Below are positions 48,811 to 59,019 of a stretch of 64,000 nucleotides of DNA, piece by piece (within the stretch, counting starts at the first letter, position 1; each line of letters starts with the position of its first letter). This stretch comes from Botryotinia globosa (lineage: Eukaryota > Ascomycota > Leotiomycetes > Helotiales > Sclerotiniaceae): contig RCSZ01000008.1 in NCBI GenBank assembly GCA_014898425.1, forward strand, positions 1,437,501-1,501,500. Direction: 5' to 3'. Under the pieces are notes generated by a model. The model made no database searches and was not told where the DNA came from. It saw only the letters and a list, made by a program, of their open reading frames with translations. Position numbers and translations under genes: made by a program.

Positions 48811-50736
48811 TTATGGTGCAGCTGCAGGAGGAGGAGCTTGCTCTTCTGCAACCTTTCCTCTCAAAGGAATTTCAGTCTCAACACCAGCAGCTGGCTCCTT
48901 CTCAGCGCCTCCAGCAGCTTTAGCGGCTCTCTCCGCTTCCTTCTTTGCCTTCTTTCTCTCCTTATCTCTCGCCTTGTCCGCTTTCTTCTTTGCTTGGGCT
49001 TCTTCCTCCGCTAATCTAGAAGCTTGTGTTCCTCCATATTGCTTTCTCCATTCGTCGGCCTTCTTCTCATCAATACGTGTGAAGAGATATGCTGGTTTGC
49101 CGATTTTGTGACCGCTCTTGAGAACAGCTGGGTTCCATTTATCGGGGATGGAGATGAGTGGGGCGGAGAGTTGAGAAACGATGGACTCGGATGTTGAGGG
49201 CATGAAAGGTGATGTGATGGATGCGATGAGGTAAGCGAGATTGAGAGCGAGTCCGATGACGGTGTGAGTTCTCTCTGGGTGTTCGGCAAGGTTGGCGTTA
49301 TCTAGGCGATATTGAAGAAGGTTGTTTCCACTGGTAGAGATCTTCATGACTTGATCTAAACCGATGCGAATCTTTACAGCTTCCATGTCATTGTTGAAGT
49401 CTTTCAACTGAGCATTGATCTCCTCGATGAAAGCAGGGGCATCGAACTTCTCGTCCTTGTATTCTGGAGAGAATTTTGGAATAACTCCATCCATCTTTGC
49501 ATTGACAAATTTAACAACTCTGTTGACGAAGTTACCCAAGTTGTTTAGCAAGACAGAATTATTCAATTGAATGAAGTTTGCCCACTCAAATTGCGAATCT
49601 GCAGTCTCAGGTCGATTCGACAATAGGTAATATCTCCAAACAGATGGTGGAACGCCAGTATCCTTTGCAGTGTCACCAAAAACACCTACACCTCTGGATT
49701 TGGAGAACTTGCCGTTCTCGTAGTTCAGGTATTCAGTTGTGGAGAGATGGTTAAGTTTTGTCCATTTATCTCCAGTTCCCAGTTGAGATCCGGGGAAAAT
49801 AACAGTGTGGAATGGAACATTATCCTTGCCCATAAATTGGTAAAGCTTAACATTCTCCGGATCGCGCCACCAAAGCTCCCAATCCTTTGTGTAATTTGCA
49901 GTAATTGATGGATATCCAATACAAGCATCAAACCAAACGTAAAGAACCTTGTTCTCGTAACCTGGCAAAGGAATTGGTGTTCCCCATTTCAAGTCTCGAG
50001 TAATACTTCGTCCTTGCAATCCTTGCTTGAGCCATGAATTCGTGATACTGATACCATTCTTGGGCCATCCTCCTTCCTCACTTGATTTGTTAAACCACTC
50101 CTCAATCGCGGGTTGGGCTTTGTCGAGAAGTAAAAAGATATGCTTCGTTTCGCGTGGAATTGGAGTAGCACCATCGACCTTGCAAACAGGATTGATAAGC
50201 TCCAAAGCGTCAAGGAGACTACCACATTTATCGCATTGATCACCTCGTGCATCATCGTATTGACACTTAGGGCAAGTACCTTCAACAAAACGATCCGCAA
50301 GGAAAGATTGATGCTTTTCGCAGTAGGGCTGTGTAGTTGTGCGCTCCTCCAAGTACCCGTTCTTATGTAATTTCATGAAGATATCTTGTGCAATGATCGT
50401 TTGCTGTTCCGTAGTCGTCCTTCCGAAGTAATCAAACCCAATCTCAAACCAGTCGTAAACATCCTTATGTTTTTTGTGGAATTCATCACAGAGCTCTTTA
50501 GGAGTCTGCTTTGTTTCTAAAGCCTTGACTTCCGTAGCAGTACCATACTCGTCGGTACCACAGATGTAGAGGGTTGGGCGATCTCTCAGCTTACTATAAC
50601 GGGAGAATACGTCAGCGCTCAGCACACTACCAACAATGTTTCCAAGATGAGGAACATTGTTCACGTATGGTAAGGCACTGGTAATTAAGATGTTGTTCTT
50701 GCCCTTCTCGGGGAGGATAATGTTTGGAGTCGTCAT
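48811..50736 (-). CDS. mes1: Cytosolic methionyl-tRNA synthetase
   Basis: Class I aminoacyl-tRNA synthetase charging tRNA-Met. A single exon, 641 aa. The N-terminus lacks a mitochondrial presequence. The HIGH signature appears as HLGN in PYVNNVPHLGN (23-33), followed by CGTDEYGTATEVKA; a zinc knuckle CPKCQYDDARGDQCDKC (155-171); WFDACIGYPSIT (268-279); and the KMSKS loop as KFSKS (343-347). The anticodon-binding helical domain follows (WANFIQLNNSVLLNNLGNFVNR). The C-terminus ends in a Lys/Ala/Glu-rich helix (KKKADKARDKERKKAKKEAER) and an Ala/Pro tail. Unlike yeast Mes1 there is no N-terminal GST-like extension for Arc1 binding. Confidence 0.96.
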   Translation of the reverse strand: MTTPNIILPEKGKNNILITSALPYVNNVPHLGNIVGSVLSADVFSRYSKLRDRPTLYICGTDEYGTATEVKALETKQTPKELCDEFHKKHKDVYDWFEIGFDYFGRTTTEQQTIIAQDIFMKLHKNGYLEERTTTQPYCEKHQSFLADRFVEGTCPKCQYDDARGDQCDKCGSLLDALELINPVCKVDGATPIPRETKHIFLLLDKAQPAIEEWFNKSSEEGGWPKNGISITNSWLKQGLQGRSITRDLKWGTPIPLPGYENKVLYVWFDACIGYPSITANYTKDWELWWRDPENVKLYQFMGKDNVPFHTVIFPGSQLGTGDKWTKLNHLSTTEYLNYENGKFSKSRGVGVFGDTAKDTGVPPSVWRYYLLSNRPETADSQFEWANFIQLNNSVLLNNLGNFVNRVVKFVNAKMDGVIPKFSPEYKDEKFDAPAFIEEINAQLKDFNNDMEAVKIRIGLDQVMKISTSGNNLLQYRLDNANLAEHPERTHTVIGLALNLAYLIASITSPFMPSTSESIVSQLSAPLISIPDKWNPAVLKSGHKIGKPAYLFTRIDEKKADEWRKQYGGTQASRLAEEEAQAKKKADKARDKERKKAKKEAERAAKAAGGAEKEPAAGVETEIPLRGKVAEEQAPPPAAAP

Positions 50737-51126
50737 TATGATTGTTGTGTTGGGAAGGAAACCTCAAGAGAAAGAACCCCGCTGTGGATTTTATTAATGT
50801 TACTCGGGTGAGGGTGAGTCAGGCTTTGGCGGGGGTCCTTGTTTATGTAATCTACCTAGGTAAGGTCACCGGGTTAACCTTTCTATGGAAAATCCGCAAG
50901 AACGCATTTTCTTTCACCTCACGATTGACAAGCAAATTCACCAGGAACTAATAGTCTAGGTGCTCAAAATATTCAAGAACACATCAACTAAAATTAGAAG
51001 GAAAAGTTTCGTTTTAGCCATAATACCAGTCGAAGTAATATATTGCAGGCTTTGATATACGATTTTCGAACGTCTGCTTCTATAACTTTTTGCTCAAGAA
51101 TGCATCACATCACATCACACACCAAA
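50737..51126. promoter_or_regulatory. Divergent promoter region, mes1 / lto1
   Basis: 390 bp between divergent starts; an in-frame open stretch runs back from lto1 to 51043 but has no family-like content. No specific site recognised. Confidence 0.5.
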
Positions 51127-51669
51127 ATGGCCACTACCGATCCCTTTGAAGATATCCTCAACCTCGAGGAAGAATTTTATTCCACCGGCTACAACCAAGG
51201 GCTCTCGGACGGTATAACCGCCGGTCGTATAGAAGGGCGAACTTTCGGACTTGAGAAAGGGTTTGAAAAATATGTCGAAATGGGTCGGCTACACGGAAAA
51301 TCCATCGTATGGGCCAACCGAACCCCTACTTTTCAAAAGTCCAATATCTCCACAATCTCAAGCTCAGAGCTCGAGCAGGAGAGTCATACAAAAGAAGGAG
51401 AGAAATCACATGATCTCAAATTGTCCGAACTGGCCAAAAATGAAAGATTGGCAAAACATGTGAAAGTATTTCATGCATTGGCGGAAGCAGAAAGTTTGTC
51501 GACAGAGAATTCGGAAGAGGCAGTCGGTGATTTCGATGATAGGTATAAGAGGGCGGTGGCAAAAGCCAAAATCATTGAGAAAATGGTTGGGGAGGGACAA
51601 GGACAAGGAGGGCCAAAAAGTAGTGGAGATGGAGCGATTGAGGATGTTAGTGTTATGAGAGCTAGATGA
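51127..51669 (+). CDS. lto1: Lto1 (ORAOV1 family, Yae1-Lto1 adaptor)
   Basis: With Yae1, Lto1 recruits the cytosolic iron-sulfur assembly targeting machinery to the ABC protein Rli1/ABCE1, needed for ribosome recycling and biogenesis. A single exon, 180 aa. The diagnostic deca-GX3 array is clear: Gly at 21, 25, 29, 33, 37, 41, 45, 53 and 57, spaced by exactly four, in YNQGLSDGITAGRIEG and onward. The first half is as expected; the second half is a charged helix (LAKHVKVFHALAEAE, YKRAVAKAKIIEKMV) and a Gly/Gln tail. In yeast the C-terminal Trp of Lto1 contacts the targeting complex; this protein ends in RAR and has no terminal Trp, a notable difference. ATG 51127 is chosen over an upstream in-frame start. 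Confidence 0.88.
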   Translation: MATTDPFEDILNLEEEFYSTGYNQGLSDGITAGRIEGRTFGLEKGFEKYVEMGRLHGKSIVWANRTPTFQKSNISTISSSELEQESHTKEGEKSHDLKLSELAKNERLAKHVKVFHALAEAESLSTENSEEAVGDFDDRYKRAVAKAKIIEKMVGEGQGQGGPKSSGDGAIEDVSVMRAR

Positions 51670-52536
51670 GGTTCTGTCAATGGTTTTCGACTCTCGGAGA
51701 GCTGGAACTTGTGTTATAAGTACACGGAGTTACACAAATTGCGGACTTCGTGGAAGAAGCATAAGTAGAAGGCATGCTTGATTTCAGGCTTTGTAGTGCT
51801 GCTACGCAAAGTTGTTCTGCTGGGTGGTTCTAATAGAGCTGGAAAGCAACGGGAAGCGATATGGAACTTCATATTGAACCCCCTCAAGGCTAGCCACAGA
51901 TGACTAGTAAGCCCGCTATCGCTTTTTGGGCAACTTAGACTGTTGTCGGTGACGACAAAGATCGAAAGATTTACTGTACTTCTCAGAAATGGGAGGAAAA
52001 TGGCACCTTATACCCATGATTCAACCCGATAAAATGAGAGAATTTCTCTGCGGCAAACAAGATTTGGGGTTGGTGGATCACGTGGTTAACGGATATCAGA
52101 GATGAGGTACTATTTCGTTGCGATGGCTGGGGAGAAAAGAGAGAGTGGTAGCTAAAGGACCCCAGTGGCATTAAAGATGCGACAGCCCCTAAACCCACCC
52201 CGTATGTTACAAAGTATCAATTATAATTTGCTCCGATTCACTTTGGCATAGCCATCAGTATGAAATCAAATCTCCTCCATTGTACGCCTTGTCATATTTG
52301 CACACAAGTGACTTTCCGTACACTGATGGTCCCCCATAAGTTCCCTGGTATTGCACCTGTACCTTGTATTTGATCCAGATATCGTACAAAGACTTCACCA
52401 TACTTAAAAAAAATATTGATGAAGCTTACCCCAAATCATAGCCCGCAACGCCCTCAGCCTAAAGGACTGTCAAAGTCACTGTGCATACCACCATACCACC
52501 AGACTCCCAGAAAACAATAAAGCGATTGTTGTTTTA
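51670..52536. other. Convergent 3' region
   Basis: 867 bp between converging genes. No coding or structured element recognised. Confidence 0.5.
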
Positions 52537-54157
52537 TTACGCATCACTTTCGGTTTCCGCAGCCACTCGCAGGTCATAACTAAGCTCAAAGCATTCTGCA
52601 AGGAGATCAGTGACGCTGCCTTGGCCTTCAGGAATATCAGGTCCGACCATGAATTTGCCGTCTACACGCATGTTGTCGATTGAATTCAACTAGAGTAATG
52701 TATCAGCATAGTCAAGACACAAAGGAATGTTGGACGATATCCTACCTTCATGCTGTAAGGATACAATTCTCTTGGAGAACTGACTCCGCCGGAATTCTTG
52801 ACTTCAATGAGACATCGTCTCAGAGTTTGAAGTTGGTTGTAGACCGGAAGAAGCGCTTCAGAAACTGGTTCGGAGGACACCATGAGAAAATAAATATAAG
52901 CATAGCTACGTCGAATCAAGTAAAGTAAAGTCTAATTCAATTAGTTTATGTATCAAAAAAGGAGTATTATGAACGTACCCGCTGGACGTATAATTCGGCA
53001 AATTTTCCTTCAGCATCAACGAAATTACCGTCTACTCTGCTCTCGTCGATTCTGTCCAATTGTCGCTGAAAGTCGTACAAATCAGTTTCCCTCAATGACC
53101 AGGCTTGAGTCAAAGATAGCTTCTCAAGTTTGTTTCGAATCTCAACTAGAACAGAATATGGCCCTTGAAAGGCTTCTGGAAATTGTCCCTTCCTGATTGA
53201 TCGTCAGTGAACTGTAGGTCAAGAATATATCTCAAAACAAACCTTTCCAGCACAACTTCCGCCCACTTCAAACACCTTTCCAGATATTCACAGACTTCAT
53301 CATTTCCTGGGGGTGTTTCCCCAGAGGCTGTTACAAACTTTCCATCGACTCTTTGAGAATCAATCTCTTTTATTTGATTTTGCAGCTTCGTCACCTCTGT
53401 TGTCGAAAACTAATTCCAAGATCATGATCAGCATAGCGCTCAAACAACTTCTCACTCAAACCGAAGAGGGGGTCCATCATAACAATTGACTCACCTTAGC
53501 CCGAGTATTTGCCAATGATATAGATCTCAATATCGATATGATCTTTTCGTGAATGGGTAACAAGTCTGCCCCGATTCGCTCTAGTCGCTTGCTCAAGGTC
53601 TTCAGTGATCGCTGGCAGACATCGATTCTGTTACTGAGGAGAGTGAGAAGGAAAGGGGAGTAAGACGGCTTAGCATTCTTCACTATGCCTCCTAGCCTCT
53701 CAAGGGTCTGCGCAACGTGTGCTAAGTCCTTCTCGCAATACAAATCGACTTCGGTAAGGTGATCGAGTAGTCGCTTGATCGTGGATGTGAGGGAATATGC
53801 TGCGGGTGCTTCGTTGGTTTTGCCAATGGTCATGAAGAACAGGGAGAGCAGTTGGAAACATCCATCCAACACGCGATCCACTGTAAGATTCTCGATCAGT
53901 AACTGCATTGTATGACAACCTTCTACCTCTCACTACTAACCTCGGTTTTGCTCATCGGGCTTATCCGCTCTTATCTCATTGAGAAGTTTAACTTGTTCAA
54001 CTACTTTGCCTTGCAGGACAAGTACATCTGCAGCCTTGATGTACGTCGTTCTATCTTGCTTTAAAAGGGTCAATTCGTCCCGTATTGAAGTGAGCGCTTC
54101 CAATATAGGCTGCTCGCGAGGATCAAGGGGTAGCGGATGAGATGGGGTATCAGTCAT
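52537..54157 (-). CDS. UPF0662 / DUF2408 family protein
   Basis: Six exons, 54157-53941, 53880-53495, 53409-53243, 53192-52979, 52931-52746 and 52689-52537, join in frame to 440 aa with introns of 47 to 85 bp. It is almost entirely helical. A degenerate motif of the type (I)DxxRVDGxF occurs three times (DSQRVDGKF, DESRVDGNF, DNMRVDGKF), each after a long helix, which suggests internal repeats. The middle has LTSTIKRLLDHLTEVDLYCEKDL, and the fifth exon YLIRRSYAYIYFLM and SGGVSSPRELYPYSMK. These match the fungal UPF0662 family (for example fission yeast C30C2.08), whose molecular function is not established to my knowledge. It is divergent from rpp1. Confidence 0.88.
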
Positions 54158-55054
54158 GATGAATGTTGTTGGTTGAGTTGAGGTCTGGACTTTGATGACT
54201 TGCTTGTATCTTTTCGTAAGACTTTAATCGTTTGATTCGTATTTTTGAAAGTTGCAAATAATCGAGGTACTGATGAAATAGTTTGAGCTTATCACTATCA
54301 TTCGCTGTTGTTGAATCAATAAGTTAGAAATCAATGGAATAGTGTTGATCCCAATACCTAGGTAGGCTGTTTCTTATAGTAAAGAGCTACTGGCTATGTC
54401 ATAATGTTTCCCTTATTGGATGGTTTGGAAGGCGGGGCAGGTCCCACAAAGAGAATCTCAGCCTTGCATTTACGGTGAACCAATTCTGATACCGATTTTT
54501 TGCTTGTGAAACCAGCGATAGCAATATGGTCAAATCGCATGCCATGTGTACCTTACATACACCTACCGTGGAGAGATGTTCTGATTCTCTGTATAATCAC
54601 CATATCACAGTACGTTGACAAGCGGCGACGAAGGTGAGCCACGTTGAGACAGCATAGTAATGATTGATGGAAGAGTATTTATTTAATAAGTATGGAATAC
54701 CTACCTACCTACCTAGCATATATTGTGTATTTTTATGTTGGAAATGTGAGAAATGGGAAAAAATGGAAGACAGAAGATGATTAGATAATCATAAGCTGCA
54801 TGGGTATTTCATTGGTTGAAGCGGCCCCCCGTAAATTATCGCTTGCTGCCCAATTAAACCCTGACAAGATATTAGTCACGCACACTTTCAAATTTCCCAA
54901 AACTCTCCCACCATAAACTTTTAATCCTTTCCATCGACGACTTCAAGAACATCAACCTACCGACAAAACAACCATCTGTCGGTATGTCGCATATACGCAG
55001 TCGCATTCTCGTTTACTGCGCCTCTTGCTAATTTATCAATTCTAGATATTCAAA
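54158..55054. promoter_or_regulatory. Divergent promoter region, UPF0662 gene / rpp1
   Basis: 897 bp. The right end (about 54940-55050) shows the pyrimidine-rich, splice-like leader typical of fungal ribosomal protein genes, with a TTCTAG acceptor-like site 10 bp before the rpp1 ATG, so a leader intron is possible (donor GTATGT near 54980). Confidence 0.45.
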
Positions 55055-55602
55055 ATGTCTAACGCAGAACTCGCCAGCTCTTACGCCGCGTTGATCCTCG
55101 CCGATGACGGTGTCGATATCACTGTACGAATTCCTACATTCTCGAGATTGAGAAACGAGAATGCTCGATTGGGTGGATAAGTGGCTGACTAGATATTAAT
55201 AGGCCGACAAATTGCAAACCCTCATCAAGGCCGCCGGTATTGAAGATGTTGAGCCAATCTGGACCTCATTGTTCGCCAAGGTATGCGATTGAAATTCACA
55301 CAACTGAGTTGAGGAATGAGCAACTATGGGCAGTGCTGATTGTTGGAATTAATAGGCTCTCGAGGGAAAGGATGTTAAGGACCTTTTGTTGAACGTCGGA
55401 TCCGGTGGTGGAGCCGCTCCAGCTGCTGCTGGTGCCGCTGCCAGCGGTGACGCCTCTGCCCCAGCTGAGGAGAAGAAGGAAGAGAAAGAAGAGGGTACGA
55501 GAATTCTTCCAAACGCGCACATTTTGGAGATTTCATATACTAACTATTTCAACAGCCAAGGAGGAGTCAGACGAGGATATGGGTTTCGGTCTCTTCGATT
55601 AA
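55055..55602 (+). CDS. rpp1: 60S acidic ribosomal protein P1
   Basis: P1 forms heterodimers with P2 on the ribosomal stalk, recruiting translation factors. Four exons, 55055-55123, 55203-55280, 55356-55494 and 55556-55602, give 110 aa, the family length. N-terminal dimerisation helices: [62 protein letters not shown]. An Ala/Gly hinge, a Glu/Lys run, then the conserved terminal [13 protein letters not shown], whose penultimate hydrophobics bind GTPase factors. The last exon encodes only this tail. VEPIWTSL points to P1 rather than P2. Confidence 0.97.
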
Positions 55603-56521
55603 ATATCTATCTCACCTTTTCTCTCCGTACTTTCAAATGCATGGCCACGGTTTATATTCCCTCGGTGCAATATTGGGCTGGTAGGGTAGCTTCCATAAAT
55701 AAGCAAGCATTCATGAATTCTTCCGAAAGATAAAAAACCTGGTTCCATCTATACTGCCGAGTGCATGAACACGCCGTGATTATGTATGATGAAGGTGGAC
55801 TGAGATGTCAAAGAATGATATCAAGCGAGCCTCATTGGAGGCTTCCAAGACATGTACTTTGGAGACACAGATTGAAGAACTCAATTCAAGGATTTAAACA
55901 GGATTTTCTACAAGTCTTCTGCATGAGTACACTTCACTAGCAATCCACAATGTCGCTTCGTGGTGTTCTGCAACCTTTCGCCTACACGCCCTCGCTAACT
56001 ACTATTAACGTGTCGTCACTTCATGTTGTTTCTACTCCCACCCATACCCTACACAGCATTCACTTCTTCCAAATCCAGTCCGTCATATCACAAGTCGTCA
56101 ATTTACCCATCTCCCTGACGCCCATTGAGACTAACTGTCTTCTATCTTGTGTTATCTCAGAATTCCCTTGGGATATCCTAATCTTCCTACTAGCCCTCAT
56201 TTCTTGTCATTGCTTCTTCGTTCTGGACACTGGTTCCATGTTATAATCTTTTGTCAGTCGTCCAACTTTTGAGCCGCAATCGTCGTGGTTATCCGAAAAG
56301 AAGCAAAATATGGTCCGGAACATTCAAGAGTGCTGCCCACACAGTCCCTTTACTAGAGGGCATGAAGCGAATTTGATGATGGTTTGATTCATTTGCTAGA
56401 CTATTGACACATTCTTCTGTTGTCTTAGCTGTTTTGTATACTGGAGAAAGCTCAAATATTGATATCGCGCTCGATCAAAACCCTCATAAGTGGTTTGCCC
56501 AAGTAAATCAACCTTAACTTT
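55603..56521. other. Convergent 3' region, rpp1 / YCII gene
   Basis: 919 bp. An open frame at 55950-56246 has no recognisable features. Nothing else seen. Confidence 0.45.
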
Positions 56522-57243
56522 CTACACTTCCTTCCTGAATGCACACTTGAAGGGATAGATTTGGATCTGCCCACACATCAGTAATCAATCCCATGCCCAT
56601 ACTTCTCAACCCGTGATCACAAAAGTTTGCGATAGTGATAGAAATCATACCTTGCTGAAATCCCAAACATCATTTTCGGCATAAATGTCCTTCTTCAATA
56701 CCTCAATGACTTCTTCCTTGCTGCTTGCAAGAGCGATCATGCAACTTCCTTGGAACTTCAAAGGAGAGTCACCGGTGGGGGGCTCGGAGAGAAAGGCGCC
56801 TGATGGAGTTTATCAGCGGAACGTTCTTAGGATGGCGTAGGTAAAGAGAAAACGGTGAAACTTACCGCCCATCTTCCAGAACCCAGACTCAAGACCGGTC
56901 TTCAGACCTTCAAAATGCTTGCTATCGATTTCTCAGCTCCTATACATCTCAAGCTCACATCACCACTTTCTCGTGCAAAGCCCCTCAAAACAAAGCATCT
57001 CGTACATATCTCTCCCACACATCCCGACATCAACCCCAGAAAAACTCACGGTCTAACACTAACTCTTCTCTCCAACGCCCCCTCATTATCAGGTAACACA
57101 ACCAACCACTCAAACTTCTCCGCTGGTGCTGCTGCTGAAGACATCTTCCTGATATTTACTGCTGGGTATGGACGGGTAGTATAAGACGTAAGTTGTTTAG
57201 GATATAATCTGCCAGGTACAAATCTCAAGCGCAAGAAGGACAT
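56522..57243 (-). CDS. YCII-domain protein, probably mitochondrial
   Basis: Four exons, 57243-57050, 56921-56866, 56799-56651 and 56566-56522, join in frame to 147 aa. The first about 33 residues (MSFLRLRFVPGRLYPKQL and on) are Arg/Leu/Tyr-rich without acidic residues, as in a mitochondrial presequence; a second Met at 34 (MSSAAAPAEKF) would give a cytosolic form. The YCII-related fold follows: EWLVVLPDNEGAL, RPKHFEGL, SGFWKMGGAFLSEPP, GSCMIALASSKEEVIEVLKKDIYAENDVWDF (in parts) and IQIYPFKCAFRKEV. YCII proteins are small ferredoxin-like dimers, some with dehydrochlorinase-like or peroxidase activity; the substrate here is unknown. The last exon encodes only 14 residues. Confidence 0.85.
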
Positions 57244-59019
57244 TTGAGAGAGGAGATAATCGACGGTTGAGATTGGAATCGGGGATGGCGATGTGGTTTA
57301 TGAAGAGGGGAGAAGTGGGGTTTGATATTGAGACGGTGCATATTGATAGATGTGGAGGGCATCTCGTGCGCCCTTCTCGGGAAAAGTTCGGGTGGGGTGT
57401 GGGAGGAAAGGAGGGGTTCGCTTCGAAAAGGAGATGATGTTTCGTTGTAATGATTCGTATCACCAATTTGACCGGAAAGAAATTATTCTGGGGAGCTTCT
57501 TATTGTCTGAGTATGGCCGCCATAGAGGTTTTAGACTAACTCTAAGCCTACAGGCGATAATGCGGTTAGCTGAACAAAATAATCGATATTGAAGGTATTG
57601 AATTCATTATATTAGATACGAGTCTAAAATACATACCCTTTTATTATATATAAGATTAAAGATGAAATCAGAATCGAGCCCGCGGTTCCATATTTAGGTA
57701 TTTTTAGTATTAGATCCATGACTCTACACGTTGAATTGTGATGATAAATCTCGACAATGCTATCCAATACCTAAAATGCAACATCACCTTTCAACGCGGT
57801 AAAATATTGACGAGATATCTGTATCTTACTAAAGTAATAACTGGCTGTAAGCTGGGAGAAAATGTTCTACTCACTTCTAATCTTGATTCTGATCGCTCGT
57901 TGTAGGGGCGCCTCCTGGCAAGATGCGAACAGTATCTCGGATTCTGTATCTGGAAAGCATTACATATACCTGGAAAACAGTATTTGAAGTTGCCAGTGAA
58001 GTGTTCTTTTCTGGTCATCATTTGAACTCCTTTGAAATTCTTTGTAGTTGGACATCGGTCAAAATATCCACGGGCCGCAGTTGAGCATCGTGCTGGTTCC
58101 AGTCCTCTCAACAACTTCAGTTGATGGGGAAATCATCCAGACCAGATTCATGGAAGATTCAGGATAATTTATCATCTCAGTAGCAATATGTGTATTGAAA
58201 ATTTCTTTGCAGATTTCAAAGATGAGATTCATCTTTTCATGATTGTTGAGAAGCAGTCCCAATAAAATACACAAAGAGTTAGCTCTCAATAATTTGATCT
58301 TACCATCGTGGACAGGTCAATTTCGAAATCGCCATTGTCAAATTTGATTACTCTGCCATATATTTGAATTGAATTCAATTTAGCATGGTCGTATAAAGTG
58401 GGAGTTGACGATCATAAGTGATACTATTGGAGAACTATATATTAAATTACCCGCAACTTGAGTGATGAGGAAAGACTATGCAGCTCTTAGGTCTAATTTT
58501 GAACCGCCATTCATTTCTTAGAATACAAGAAAGGATATCTTGAAGTTACAAATACCATTTATCAATGCAAGAGACGACTTAATTTGCAATTCCACCGCCA
58601 TCTCTTCTGATATATTCACCTTTCAATCAAATCTTCCATATTCCATCCATAGCTAGCCGTACCAGAACCCATAAATTATATACGCTAGCACCGGCTGTAC
58701 TGTGAATTAATGACTTCCTCAACCATTACTCCCATAGTTTCTTATATAAGTTTCTTTTCCTCATACTCTCTAACACAATATTCTAAGTATCTGAACAGCA
58801 TCTAAAGTCGTCTGTCTATAAACAACTTTCTGATCAACTAAGATTCATCTATAAATCAGTTTTACGATTTCGCATTAGAATTTCTTGATACTTTTAAACA
58901 CCATAATTTTCTCTTGATAACCTCTTCTTAAAAAGAACTTAAGAAGAAATTACTCAGTTTCTAATATCTCTCTCCATAAAACATCTAACAATAATCCCCT
59001 TCTAACAATCTTCACAAAC
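57244..59019. other. Intergenic region with a possible decayed minus-strand gene
   Basis: 1.78 kb upstream of both neighbours. At 58018-58601 on the minus strand there are coding-like pieces: a start MAVELQIKSSLALIN at 58601 with donor G|GTATTT, a stretch KLNSIQIYGRVIKFDNGDF at about 58310-58380, and EDWNQHDAQLRPVDILTD to a stop at 58018. I could not join them into one frame, so this may be a pseudogene or a gene with splicing I missed. Confidence 0.35.

Noticed and set aside
55950..56246. 98-residue plus-strand frame after rpp1
   Set aside because: Hydrophobic, irregular composition with no motif; probably chance in a convergent 3' region.
57660..57700. Possible tRNA B-box (GGGCTCGATTCTG on the minus strand)
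   Set aside because: The flanking bases do not form a T-stem and no A-box or acceptor stem is found at the right distance.
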